From positions 62,001 through 126,000 of the forward strand of contig NZ_PYMH01000012.1 of the NCBI RefSeq assembly GCF_003025555.1: a stretch of 64,000 nucleotides of DNA. Reading direction: 5' to 3'. Positions 1-7,930 of the stretch are shown piece after piece. A program made the translations under genes and the position numbers. The notes under the pieces are model-generated. The model was not told the DNA's origin, ran no database searches, and saw only the letters and a list, made by a program, of their open reading frames with translations. The number at the start of each line of letters is the position of its first letter. Within the stretch, counting starts at the first letter, position 1. Source of the stretch: Photobacterium lutimaris. Lineage in GTDB: Bacteria; Pseudomonadota; Gammaproteobacteria; Enterobacterales; Vibrionaceae.

Positions 1-3000
1 TGTCACCTTGTTACGGTCATCGGCAGTCCAAGCCATACATGTTGCGAATGCTGCGTTTAGCGTCGTGGTGTAGTTCACCTTCTCAGCCAATGCGCCGCGG
101 CGAAGAACTTTCGAGTCTTCAATCGCCTGGCGGCCTTCCGCCGTGTTCACAATGTATGAGTACTCGTTGTTCTTAATACGGTCAAGAATGTGAGGACGCC
201 CTTCGTGCACCTTGTTCACCAAGCGAGGGTTGATACCCGCTTCACCAAGAACGACGGCAGTACCGTGCGTTGCGTCAAGCTCGTAGCCTTGCTTAACCAG
301 CTTTGAAGCGAGGTCAACCACACGTTGCTTGTCGTTACCGCGAACAGACAATAGAGCACGTCCTTTCGCTTGCTTCTCTTTACCACAGCCAAGCTCAGCT
401 TTGGCAAACGCTTCTGCAAACGTATCGCCAACTCCCATCACCTCACCGGTAGAGCGCATTTCTGGGCCAAGCAGTGGGTCGACACCCGGGAACTTGTTGA
501 ACGGCAATACCACTTCTTTTACAGAGTAGTACGGCGGGATGATCTCTTTGGTAAAGCCCTGAGACTCAAGAGACTGACCAGCCATGACACGTGCCGCAAT
601 TTTCGCCAGTGGCGCGCCTGTTGCCTTAGATACGAATGGTACCGTACGAGCAGCACGCGGGTTAACTTCAATCAGGTAGACTTCGTTATCTTTCACCGCG
701 AACTGGGTGTTCATCAGACCACGCACGCCCAATTCGAACGCCAGTTTCTCAACTTGCTTGCGCATCACATCTTGGATTTCTTGGCTTAGCGTATACGCTG
801 GCAGTGAACATGCTGAGTCACCAGAGTGAACACCTGCCTGCTCGATATGCTCCATGATACCGCCGATAACCACACGCTCACCGTCGCAGATAGCATCAAC
901 GTCAACTTCGATTGCATCATCCAGGAAGCGGTCCAGTAGAACTGGTGACTCGTTAGACACGCTGACCGCTTCGTTGAAGTAGCGGCGCAAGTCTTGCTCG
1001 TCGTATACGATTTCCATCGCACGGCCACCCAGGACGTATGATGGGCGAACAACCAGAGGGAAACCAATTTCTTTTGATTTCTCAACAGCCTGCTCCATTG
1101 TCGTTACGGTTGCATTTTCTGGCTGTAGCAGGCCAAGGCGCTCAACAGCAGCCTGGAAACGCTCACGGTCTTCGGCACGGTCAATTGCATCAGGGCTGGT
1201 ACCGATAATAGGTACACCTGCCGCTTCCAGCGCACGTGCCAGTTTCAGTGGTGTTTGACCACCGTACTGAACGATAACGCCTTTTGGCTTCTCGACTCGT
1301 ACGATAGCAAGTACATCTTCCAGTGTTACCGGTTCGAAGTACAGGCGGTCAGATGTGTCGTAGTCAGTCGAAACTGTCTCTGGGTTACAGTTAACCATGA
1401 TGGTTTCATAACCGTCTTCACGCAGTGCGAGTGAAGCGTGAACACAGCAGTAATCGAACTCGATACCCTGACCGATACGGTTCGGGCCACCGCCCAATAC
1501 CATGATTTTGTCTTTGTCAGTCGGCTGTGATTCACACTCTTCATCGTAAGATGAGTACATGTACGCCGTGTCCGAAGAGAACTCAGCGGCACAGGTATCA
1601 ACACGCTTGTAGACCGGGTGGATATCGAACTGGTCACGCAGTTTGCGGATTTCAGATTCAGCCACACCCAACAGTTCGGCCAAACGCGCATCAGCAAAAC
1701 CTTTACGCTTCAGCTTGCGAAGAACATCGGCATTCAGGCCAGCAAAACCGCCCTCTTTAACCGCTTGCTCTTCTTTTACAATATCTTCGATTTGAACCAG
1801 GAACCAACGGTCAACATTGGTTAGGTTGAAGACGCCATCAACTGACATGCCAGCACGGAAAGCATCGGCGATGTACCAAATGCGCTCACAACCTGCATCT
1901 TTTAGTTCATGACGGATAGTTGTCAGCGCGTCTGGCGCATCTAGGTCAACCATTTCATCAAAGCCGTTAGCGCCAACTTCCAGGCCGCGTAGTGCTTTTT
2001 GCATTGATTCTTGCTGGTTACGACCAATCGCCATCACTTCACCGACAGACTTCATCTGTGTGGTTAGACGATCGTTTGCACCGGCAAACTTCTCGAAGTT
2101 AAAACGAGGGATCTTAGTAACAACGTAATCAATCGTTGGTTCGAACGAAGCCGGTGTTGCGCCGCCGGTGATGTCGTTCATCAGCTCGTCTAGGGTAAAG
2201 CCGATAGCCAGTTTCGCTGCTACTTTAGCAATCGGGAAGCCCGTCGCTTTCGATGCCAATGCCGAAGAGCGAGATACACGCGGGTTCATCTCGATGATAA
2301 CCATACGGCCATCTTTCGGGTTGATACCAAACTGGACGTTCGAACCACCGGTTTCAACACCGATTTCACGCAGTACCGCTAGCGATGCATTACGCATCAG
2401 CTGGTATTCTTTGTCGGTTAGCGTTTGAGCCGGTGCAACTGTAATTGAGTCACCGGTGTGGATACCCATGGCATCGAAGTTTTCAATCGTACAAACAATG
2501 ATACAGTTATCATTTTTGTCACGAACCACTTCTGTCTCGTACTCTTTCCAGCCGATCAATGATTCATCGATAAGCAGTTCGTTTGTCGGTGACAAATCCA
2601 AGCCACGGCGACAAATTTCTTCAAATTCTTCTTTGTTATAGGCGATACCACCACCGGTACCCCCCATGGTGAACGATGGGCGGATGATACATGGGAAGCC
2701 AACCATATCGAGAACTTTGTAAGCTTCTTCCATGGTTTTCGCGGTATCAGCACGCGGACATTCAAGGCCAATAGACTTCATCGCTTTATCGAAGCGAGAA
2801 CGGTCTTCGGCTTTATCAATCGCGTCAGCCGTGGCACCAATCATTTCCACACCGAACTCTTCCAGTACACCGTGCTTCTCAAGATCAAGCGCACAGTTCA
2901 GTGCCGTTTGGCCACCCATGGTAGGAAGAACCGCATCCGGACGCTCTTTTTCGATGATCTTGCGTACCACTTCCCAGTGGATTGGCTCGATGTAAGTAGC

Positions 3001-3186
3001 ATCGGCCATATCTGGGTCAGTCATGATAGTTGCTGGGTTTGAGTTAACCAGGATAACTCGGTAGCCTTCTTCACGCAGGGCTTTACACGCCTGAGCGCCT
3101 GAGTAGTCGAACTCACACGCCTGACCGATAACGATCGGGCCAGCACCTAGGATTAGAACACTTTGAATATCTGTACGTTTTGGCAT
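1..3186 (-). CDS. carB: carbamoyl-phosphate synthase large subunit (3' end cut by window edge)
   Basis: The large subunit makes carbamoyl phosphate from bicarbonate, two ATP and ammonia passed from CarA, feeding arginine and pyrimidine synthesis in the cytoplasm. The frame is open for 1062 codons from ATG at 3186 (MPKRTDIQSVLILGAG) to base 1. Both homologous ATP-grasp halves are visible, the first with FTMGGTGGGIAY and the second with PSYVLGGRAMEIVYDE. The C-terminal allosteric domain follows (LSVRGNDKQRVVDLASKL). E. coli CarB has 1073 residues, so only about 10-15 residues are missing. The start lies 16 bases after the carA stop, so the two are one operon. Nothing in the reading frame is broken. 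Confidence 0.98.
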   Translation of the reverse strand, partial: MPKRTDIQSVLILGAGPIVIGQACEFDYSGAQACKALREEGYRVILVNSNPATIMTDPDMADATYIEPIHWEVVRKIIEKERPDAVLPTMGGQTALNCALDLEKHGVLEEFGVEMIGATADAIDKAEDRSRFDKAMKSIGLECPRADTAKTMEEAYKVLDMVGFPCIIRPSFTMGGTGGGIAYNKEEFEEICRRGLDLSPTNELLIDESLIGWKEYETEVVRDKNDNCIIVCTIENFDAMGIHTGDSITVAPAQTLTDKEYQLMRNASLAVLREIGVETGGSNVQFGINPKDGRMVIIEMNPRVSRSSALASKATGFPIAKVAAKLAIGFTLDELMNDITGGATPASFEPTIDYVVTKIPRFNFEKFAGANDRLTTQMKSVGEVMAIGRNQQESMQKALRGLEVGANGFDEMVDLDAPDALTTIRHELKDAGCERIWYIADAFRAGMSVDGVFNLTNVDRWFLVQIEDIVKEEQAVKEGGFAGLNADVLRKLKRKGFADARLAELLGVAESEIRKLRDQFDIHPVYKRVDTCAAEFSSDTAYMYSSYDEECESQPTDKDKIMVLGGGPNRIGQGIEFDYCCVHASLALREDGYETIMVNCNPETVSTDYDTSDRLYFEPVTLEDVLAIVRVEKPKGVIVQYGGQTPLKLARALEAAGVPIIGTSPDAIDRAEDRERFQAAVERLGLLQPENATVTTMEQAVEKSKEIGFPLVVRPSYVLGGRAMEIVYDEQDLRRYFNEAVSVSNESPVLLDRFLDDAIEVDVDAICDGERVVIGGIMEHIEQAGVHSGDSACSLPAYTLSQEIQDVMRKQVEKLAFELGVRGLMNTQFAVKDNEVYLIEVNPRAARTVPFVSKATGAPLAKIAARVMAGQSLESQGFTKEIIPPYYSVKEVVLPFNKFPGVDPLLGPEMRSTGEVMGVGDTFAEAFAKAELGCGKEKQAKGRALLSVRGNDKQRVVDLASKLVKQGYELDATHGTAVVLGEAGINPRLVNKVHEGRPHILDRIKNNEYSYIVNTAEGRQAIEDSKVLRRGALAEKVNYTTTLNAAFATCMAWTADDRNKVT

Positions 3187-3202
3187 TGCTTACTACTCCG
3201 GC

Positions 3203-4342
3203 TTAGGCGCTGTGCTGCTTAATTAGGTCAATGAAGTGATCAAATAGTGGCGCTGCATCGTGCGGGCCAGGGCTTGCTTCAGGGTGGCCCTGGAAGCTAA
3301 ATGCCGGCTTGTCTGTACGATGGATACCCTGTAGCGAACCGTCAAACAGTGACTTGTGGGTCGCACGCAGGTTTTCAGGCAGCGTTGCTTCATCAGCGGC
3401 AAAGCCGTGGTTCTGTGAGGTGATCATGACAACGTCGCGGTCAAGATCTTTAACTGGGTGGTTGGCACCGTGGTGGCCAAATTTCATTTTCACCGTTTGT
3501 GCACCAGAAGCCAGAGCCAGGATCTGGTGGCCTAGACAGATACCGAAGACCGGTAGACCTTTTTCTAGGAACACTTTGGTGGCTTCAATCGCATAGGTAC
3601 ATGGTTCTGGGTCACCAGGGCCGTTTGATAGGAATACACCATCTGGATTCAGGGCCAATACTTCATCAGCAGAAGTTTGTGCAGGAACCACTGTCAAACG
3701 ACAACCACGGTCAACCAACATACGTAGGATATTGCGCTTGGCACCGAAGTCATACGCCACAACGTGGTATGGCAGCTCGCTGTCATCTTTTGCTTCTGGC
3801 AGGCCGCCTTCCAGCGTCCAAGATCCCTGCTTCCACTGGTAGGCTTCAGAGGTGGTCACCTCTTTTGCCAAGTCCATGCCTTTAAGACCCGGGAACTCTT
3901 TCGCTTTTGCCAATGCCAGCGCTTCGTCCAGGTTATTACCCGCAACGATACAGCCGTTTTGTGCGCCTTTCTCACGAAGTAGTCGAGTTAGCTTACGGGT
4001 ATCGATATCGGCAATGCCAACAATATTCTGGGATTTGAGGTAATCAGAAAGGGACTGTTGATTACGGAAGTTTGAAGCGATAAGAGGGAGGTCACGAATT
4101 ACCAGGCCTTGGGCGTGGATAGAGGAGGATTCTTCGTCTTCGGAATTGGTTCCGGTATTTCCAATATGGGGATAAGTAAGAGTAACAATCTGCTGAGAAT
4201 AAGAAGGGTCAGTGAGAATTTCCTGATACCCCGTCATCGAGGTGTTAAAAACAACTTCACCAACGGCCGAACCATCTGCCCCAATGGACACGCCGCGGAA
4301 CACTGTCCCATCTTCAAGGACTAACAGCGCTGATTTGCTCAA
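3203..4342 (-). CDS. carA: carbamoyl-phosphate synthase small subunit (glutaminase)
   Basis: This subunit hydrolyses glutamine and passes ammonia to CarB. The start chosen is TTG at 4342, giving MSKSALLVLEDG, because GGAGG sits five bases before it and the E. coli protein starts MIKSALLVLEDG. A longer frame to 4405 adds a hydrophobic segment foreign to the family. The product is 379 residues against 382 in E. coli. With this start the triad falls at Cys269 (GICLGHQ), His353 and Glu355 (GHPEA), the same numbers as in E. coli. It is the first gene of carAB, with a strong promoter about 110 bases upstream. The TTG start may limit translation. Confidence 0.97.
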   Translation of the reverse strand: MSKSALLVLEDGTVFRGVSIGADGSAVGEVVFNTSMTGYQEILTDPSYSQQIVTLTYPHIGNTGTNSEDEESSSIHAQGLVIRDLPLIASNFRNQQSLSDYLKSQNIVGIADIDTRKLTRLLREKGAQNGCIVAGNNLDEALALAKAKEFPGLKGMDLAKEVTTSEAYQWKQGSWTLEGGLPEAKDDSELPYHVVAYDFGAKRNILRMLVDRGCRLTVVPAQTSADEVLALNPDGVFLSNGPGDPEPCTYAIEATKVFLEKGLPVFGICLGHQILALASGAQTVKMKFGHHGANHPVKDLDRDVVMITSQNHGFAADEATLPENLRATHKSLFDGSLQGIHRTDKPAFSFQGHPEASPGPHDAAPLFDHFIDLIKQHSA

Positions 4343-4451
4343 GACAACCTCCAAAAAATATAAAAATGCAGTTAAAACAGATAAAGTTGCAATTACCCAT
4401 TCCATACAAAGTCAAAACCCGAGTCAAGGCGAATTTTGACAAATTGCGCGC

Positions 4452-4480
4452 ATTCTAGTTATGACTACGGAATCTGTCAA
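4452..4480 (-). promoter_or_regulatory. sigma70-type promoter of carAB
   Basis: Reading the minus strand, TTGACA (4480-4475) is followed by a 17-base spacer and TAGAAT (4457-4452). A GC-rich stretch, GCGCGC, comes directly after the -10. The leader to the carA start would be about 100 bases. A second, weaker pair (TTGACT, 17 bases, TGGAAT) lies downstream at about 4426-4398. The E. coli carAB operon also has tandem promoters, the upstream one pyrimidine-controlled and the downstream one arginine-controlled. I see no convincing ArgR box here. Confidence 0.6.
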
Positions 4481-4929
4481 CAGATCACGGAAAATAAAAT
4501 TATCTTTTGGCCACCTCACAGCCAAAACCAATAGAAGCGGGCAAAAAACCAAGAAAACCCCAACATTACTCGGTCTTTTTTTCACCACCGATAAAGTTTA
4601 TCGTTTGCCTGGATTTGATGAAAATCAAATCAAAAAAAACACCAACAAACCGTCCCGCAACCCAGCACTTTGCTGTAACTTTTGGACACCAAAGACAAAA
4701 TGAAGCACAAACACCACAAAATAAACACTAAAAGCAAGAAAATACCGCTAGACAGGCAAACTCCAGCCAATACAGGAAACGGGCTGAATAAAATGGCGGA
4801 TTATGCACTCACTAAGCATATCCCCCCAGCCTAATCAGCTTAATTCTTCCCCCTCCCCGACAGTACCGTTGGATAGTATTTCTAGGGCACATCTGTTTTC
4901 ACTCGACTGGCAGCTGATCGTTAAGGTAT
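4481..4929. other. intergenic stretch upstream of carAB, no gene seen
   Basis: This A-rich stretch lies between the car promoter and the dapB terminator. The only open frames are lysine- and asparagine-rich, lack a ribosome binding site and resemble no family. I see no RNA gene or repeat in it. Confidence 0.6.
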
Positions 4930-4954
4930 AAAAAAACCGGCTAGGAAGCCGGTT
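4930..4954 (-). terminator. rho-independent terminator of dapB
   Basis: The stem AACCGGCT/AGCCGGTT with a 4-base loop is followed on the minus strand by a T run, 13 bases after the dapB stop. Confidence 0.85.
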
Positions 4955-4966
4955 TATTCGTATTAT

Positions 4967-5776
4967 TTACAGCTCATCGAGCCCCAGCACGTCATGCATG
5001 GTGTAGAAGCCTGCAGGCTTACTATGGAGCCAGGCTGCAGCCCGGACGGCACCATTGGCAAACGTCATCCGGTCAGTCGCTTTATGGGTTATTTCAACCC
5101 GCTCGCCAATATCAGCAAACATCGCAGTATGCTCACCGACAATATCGCCGGCACGAATAGTGGCAAAACCAATTTCGTCACGGCTGCGCTCACCGGTGAT
5201 CCCCTCACGGGCGTAAACGGCCACATCGCTTAACTTGTTACCCATAGCACCAGCAATTGCCTCGCCCATGCCAATCGCGGTTCCAGACGGTGCATCGACT
5301 TTGTGACGGTGGTGGGCTTCAATCACTTCGATATCGCAGTAATCCCCCATCACCTTGGCTGCTTTCTCCAGCAGCTTAAACACCAGGTTGACACCAACAC
5401 TGTAGTTTGGCGCCATCACTACAGGCACTGATTGGGCAGCGTTATCAATCTCAGCTCGTTCTTCATCACTGAAACCCGTGGTACCAATCACGATTTTTTT
5501 GCCGTGCTGCTGGCAAAAAGCCAGGTTCGCCAGTGTCGCTACCGGTGCAGTGAAGTCGATAAGTACGTCAAAGTCGTCTGCAGCCTTCACCAAGTCCTCA
5601 ACAATAATGACCGACACCGCACCGATACCAGCCAATTCACCGGCATCAGCACCGATCAATGTCGATTCGGGGCGCTCGGTCGCTGCACCCAATACCGCCT
5701 GCTCGGACAAATGTGTCGCTTTCAGTAACTGACGGCCCATACGTCCTGCCGCGCCAGCAATCGCAATTCTCACCAT
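4967..5776 (-). CDS. dapB: 4-hydroxy-tetrahydrodipicolinate reductase
   Basis: DapB reduces 4-hydroxy-tetrahydrodipicolinate with NAD(P)H in the diaminopimelate/lysine pathway, supplying peptidoglycan. The 269-residue product (E. coli 273) shows the nucleotide-binding loop GAAGRMG at residues 8-14. The catalytic segment EAHHRHKVDAPSGTA follows, with His155/His156, Lys159 and the substrate-binding DAPSGTA at 161-167. The E. coli order dapB-carA-carB is kept, but terminators on both sides and a 620-base gap to carA make dapB its own unit. Confidence 0.97.
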   Translation of the reverse strand: MVRIAIAGAAGRMGRQLLKATHLSEQAVLGAATERPESTLIGADAGELAGIGAVSVIIVEDLVKAADDFDVLIDFTAPVATLANLAFCQQHGKKIVIGTTGFSDEERAEIDNAAQSVPVVMAPNYSVGVNLVFKLLEKAAKVMGDYCDIEVIEAHHRHKVDAPSGTAIGMGEAIAGAMGNKLSDVAVYAREGITGERSRDEIGFATIRAGDIVGEHTAMFADIGERVEITHKATDRMTFANGAVRAAAWLHSKPAGFYTMHDVLGLDEL

Positions 5777-5843
5777 TGCGTTTCATCTCCCTGGTTCTAT
5801 TTGGTATTCGTCTATGAGTTCCAATGTAGCCTGTTGAGAACGA

Positions 5844-5872
5844 TAAAAAAAGCCCCAGCAATAGCTGGGGCT
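5844..5872 (-). terminator. rho-independent terminator of the ispH operon
   Basis: The stem AGCCCCAGC/GCTGGGGCT with loop TATT is followed on the minus strand by a run of seven T. It lies between the ispH stop and the dapB start. Confidence 0.9.
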
Positions 5873-5909
5873 GATAAATCCAAACAACCTGTCATTGACT
5901 GCTTTGCGT

Positions 5910-6851
5910 TTAGACGTTCTTGACCTGCAGCTCGCGCGGCACTTCGAAAAACATGTTTTCTTCACGGCCGGTCAATTCTTCTACGCTGGCATCGGTCAGG
6001 GACTGAATACGAGCGATGATCTGGTTAACCAGCTCTTCCGGCGCCGATGCCCCTGCGGTAATACCGATTTTGGCCTTGCCGTCAAACCAAGCCGGATCAA
6101 CATCTTCCGGACAATCGGTCAGGAAACCCGGCGTACCCAGCTTCTCGGCCAGCTCGCGCAAGCGATTGGAGTTCGACGAGTTCTTTGAACCAACCACGAT
6201 CATGACATCGGCATCAGTCGCCATTTCACGTACCGCGTCTTGTCGGTTCTGGGTCGCATAACAGATATCATCTTTACGTGGACCCTGGATCTCGGGGAAC
6301 ACTTCGCGCAGCTTGGCGATCACATCGGCCGTTTCATCAACCGATAAGGTCGTTTGGCTCACGTAGTGCAAATTGCTTGGATCTTTCACATTCAACGCGT
6401 CGACATCTTCCGGCTTCTCGACCAGATACATGCCACCCGTCTCACTGGCATACTGCCCCATGGTGCCTTCCACTTCTGGGTGGCCGGCGTGGCCGATCAG
6501 CACCACTTCCATGCTGCGACGGCTAGCTCGAGCGACTTCCATATGGACTTTGGTCACTAATGGACAGGTTGCATCGAACACAGTCAGCTGACGCGCCTTC
6601 GCTTCGTTGCGCACTGCTTGCGATACCCCGTGGGCAGAGAAAATCACAATATTGTCGTCCGGCACTTCATGCAGCTCTTCGACAAAAATGGCACCGCGCT
6701 GCTTGAGGCCTTCAACCACAAAGCGGTTGTGGACGACTTCATGGCGGACATAAATTGGCGGCTGGTACATATCCAGCGCACGCTCAACAATACTAATGGC
6801 TCGGTCAACACCGGCACAAAAACCCCGAGGGTTCGCGAGTAAGATTTTCAT
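5910..6851 (-). CDS. ispH: 4-hydroxy-3-methylbut-2-enyl diphosphate reductase
   Basis: IspH (LytB) is the [4Fe-4S] enzyme that ends the methylerythritol phosphate pathway, making IPP and DMAPP from HMBPP. The 313-residue product starts MKILLANPRGFCAGV. The three cluster cysteines are Cys12, Cys96 (DATCPLV) and Cys197 (DICYAT). Substrate-binding His41, His74, His124 and the proton-relay Glu126 (GHPEVEGT) are present. It follows fkpB by 12 bases and is the last gene of the ribF-ileS-lspA-fkpB-ispH cluster. Confidence 0.98.
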   Translation of the reverse strand: MKILLANPRGFCAGVDRAISIVERALDMYQPPIYVRHEVVHNRFVVEGLKQRGAIFVEELHEVPDDNIVIFSAHGVSQAVRNEAKARQLTVFDATCPLVTKVHMEVARASRRSMEVVLIGHAGHPEVEGTMGQYASETGGMYLVEKPEDVDALNVKDPSNLHYVSQTTLSVDETADVIAKLREVFPEIQGPRKDDICYATQNRQDAVREMATDADVMIVVGSKNSSNSNRLRELAEKLGTPGFLTDCPEDVDPAWFDGKAKIGITAGASAPEELVNQIIARIQSLTDASVEELTGREENMFFEVPRELQVKNV

Positions 6852-6863
6852 TGCTAACGACTC

Positions 6864-7298
6864 TTAGTTTTCAATGGCAACGACTTCCACGTCGAAAGTC
6901 ACACGCTGCCCTGCTAGCGGGTGGTTGAAATCAACGGTCACAGAATCACCGAGAACTTCCGTAATAATGCCCGGGATATCGCTGCCGTCAGGTCCGGCAA
7001 AGGCGATAATGTTGCCGACTTCGGCTGGGGCATCAGTACCAAACTTGGTACGGTCAACATGGTGGATATTATCTGGATTAGGCAAGCCAAACGCATCTTC
7101 AGGTGCGAGATCGAAGCTGCTTTTCTGCCCCAGAGTCAATCCCAGCAAGCACTTCTCGAAATTATCGGTCAGGCTGCCATCCCCCATGGTGAATTTTGCC
7201 GGTTTGCCCATTGACTGGGTTGAGTCTGCCACTGAGCCATCTTCTAGCTTGATGGCAAAATGCATGAGAACGTCACTGCTTTCCGTAATAACCGACAT
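6864..7298 (-). CDS. fkpB: FKBP-type peptidyl-prolyl isomerase, SlpA type
   Basis: This is a 144-residue cytoplasmic peptidyl-prolyl cis-trans isomerase and chaperone of the FkpB/SlpA/SlyD type. Short FKBP strands flank an inserted flap (residues about 70-130, EDAFGLPNPDNIHHVDR). There is no signal peptide, and the histidine-rich metal tail of SlyD is missing. It lies between lspA and ispH, as in E. coli. A very strong hairpin lies in the 95-base gap after lspA, so it may be expressed less than the upstream genes or from its own promoter. Confidence 0.93.
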   Translation of the reverse strand: MSVITESSDVLMHFAIKLEDGSVADSTQSMGKPAKFTMGDGSLTDNFEKCLLGLTLGQKSSFDLAPEDAFGLPNPDNIHHVDRTKFGTDAPAEVGNIIAFAGPDGSDIPGIITEVLGDSVTVDFNHPLAGQRVTFDVEVVAIEN

Positions 7299-7342
7299 GT
7301 AGGATCCCTTCTTGAATATTTTATCCGCCCATTTAACAACAA

Positions 7343-7370
7343 AGCGCCGCCCGTATCAACGGGCGGCGCT
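7343..7370 (-). terminator. strong hairpin between lspA and fkpB
   Basis: A perfect 12-bp stem, AGCGCCGCCCGT/ACGGGCGGCGCT, with a 4-base loop is followed on the minus strand by TTTGTTGTT. It looks like an intrinsic terminator with an imperfect T run inside an otherwise conserved operon, so partial readthrough is plausible. Confidence 0.75.
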
Positions 7371-7393
7371 TAGGGTTATAAGCTCAGGCAAGG

Positions 7394-7930
7394 TTAGTGC
7401 TTAACGGCTTGCTTCTTTTTGTCTTTGTCAGACAGAAAACCTTCAAGGATGATCAATCCGGCGCCAATACATATCCCCATATCGGCGATATTAAAGGCTG
7501 GCCAGTGGTAGGTACCCACATAGAAATCCAAAAAGTCGACCACAAAGCCATGGTAAAGGCGATCAAACAAATTGCCCAACGCACCGCCAATGATCAGGGC
7601 GTAGGACACATTCGCGAGTTTTTGGCTTGCCGGAAGCTTGCGCATCCAGAACACCAACATGGCACAGACCCCAAGGGCTATCGCCGCGAACAACCAACGC
7701 TGCCAACCACCAGCATCACTCAGAAAGCTAAATGCCGCACCGGTATTATGCACATACAGCAAGTTAAAGAATGGCAGCAGTTCAATACGGTTTGGCCAAC
7801 CGTATTCCATGGTATTCATCACCAGCAACTTGCTGGCGATATCAATAACAAAGACCAGAGCCGCCAGCCATAGCCAGCGAACCCCAGATTGTTTCAGCGA
7901 TAGCCTGTTCTCAGGCGATAACTTACTCAT
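7394..7930 (-). CDS. lspA: lipoprotein signal peptidase (SPase II)
   Basis: LspA is an inner-membrane aspartyl protease that removes signal peptides from prolipoproteins after Lgt has acted. The 178-residue product has four hydrophobic segments. The family motifs NTGAAFSF, GGALGNLFDR and VVDFLDFY...FNIADMGI carry the two catalytic aspartates (GNLFDR and NIAD). The ATG overlaps the ileS stop by one base (TAATG), so translation is coupled. Its partner lgt is in this window at 19977-20783. Confidence 0.97.
   Translation of the reverse strand: MSKLSPENRLSLKQSGVRWLWLAALVFVIDIASKLLVMNTMEYGWPNRIELLPFFNLLYVHNTGAAFSFLSDAGGWQRWLFAAIALGVCAMLVFWMRKLPASQKLANVSYALIIGGALGNLFDRLYHGFVVDFLDFYVGTYHWPAFNIADMGICIGAGLIILEGFLSDKDKKKQAVKH

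Noticed and set aside
4343..4400. Possible ArgR boxes before carA
   Set aside because: The best half-sites, such as TGCATTTTTATA, match only part of the 18-bp dyad; not enough to call.
4461..4703. 80-codon plus-strand frame upstream of carA
   Set aside because: No ribosome binding site; lysine- and asparagine-rich product as expected from A-rich intergenic DNA; its start lies inside the carAB promoter.
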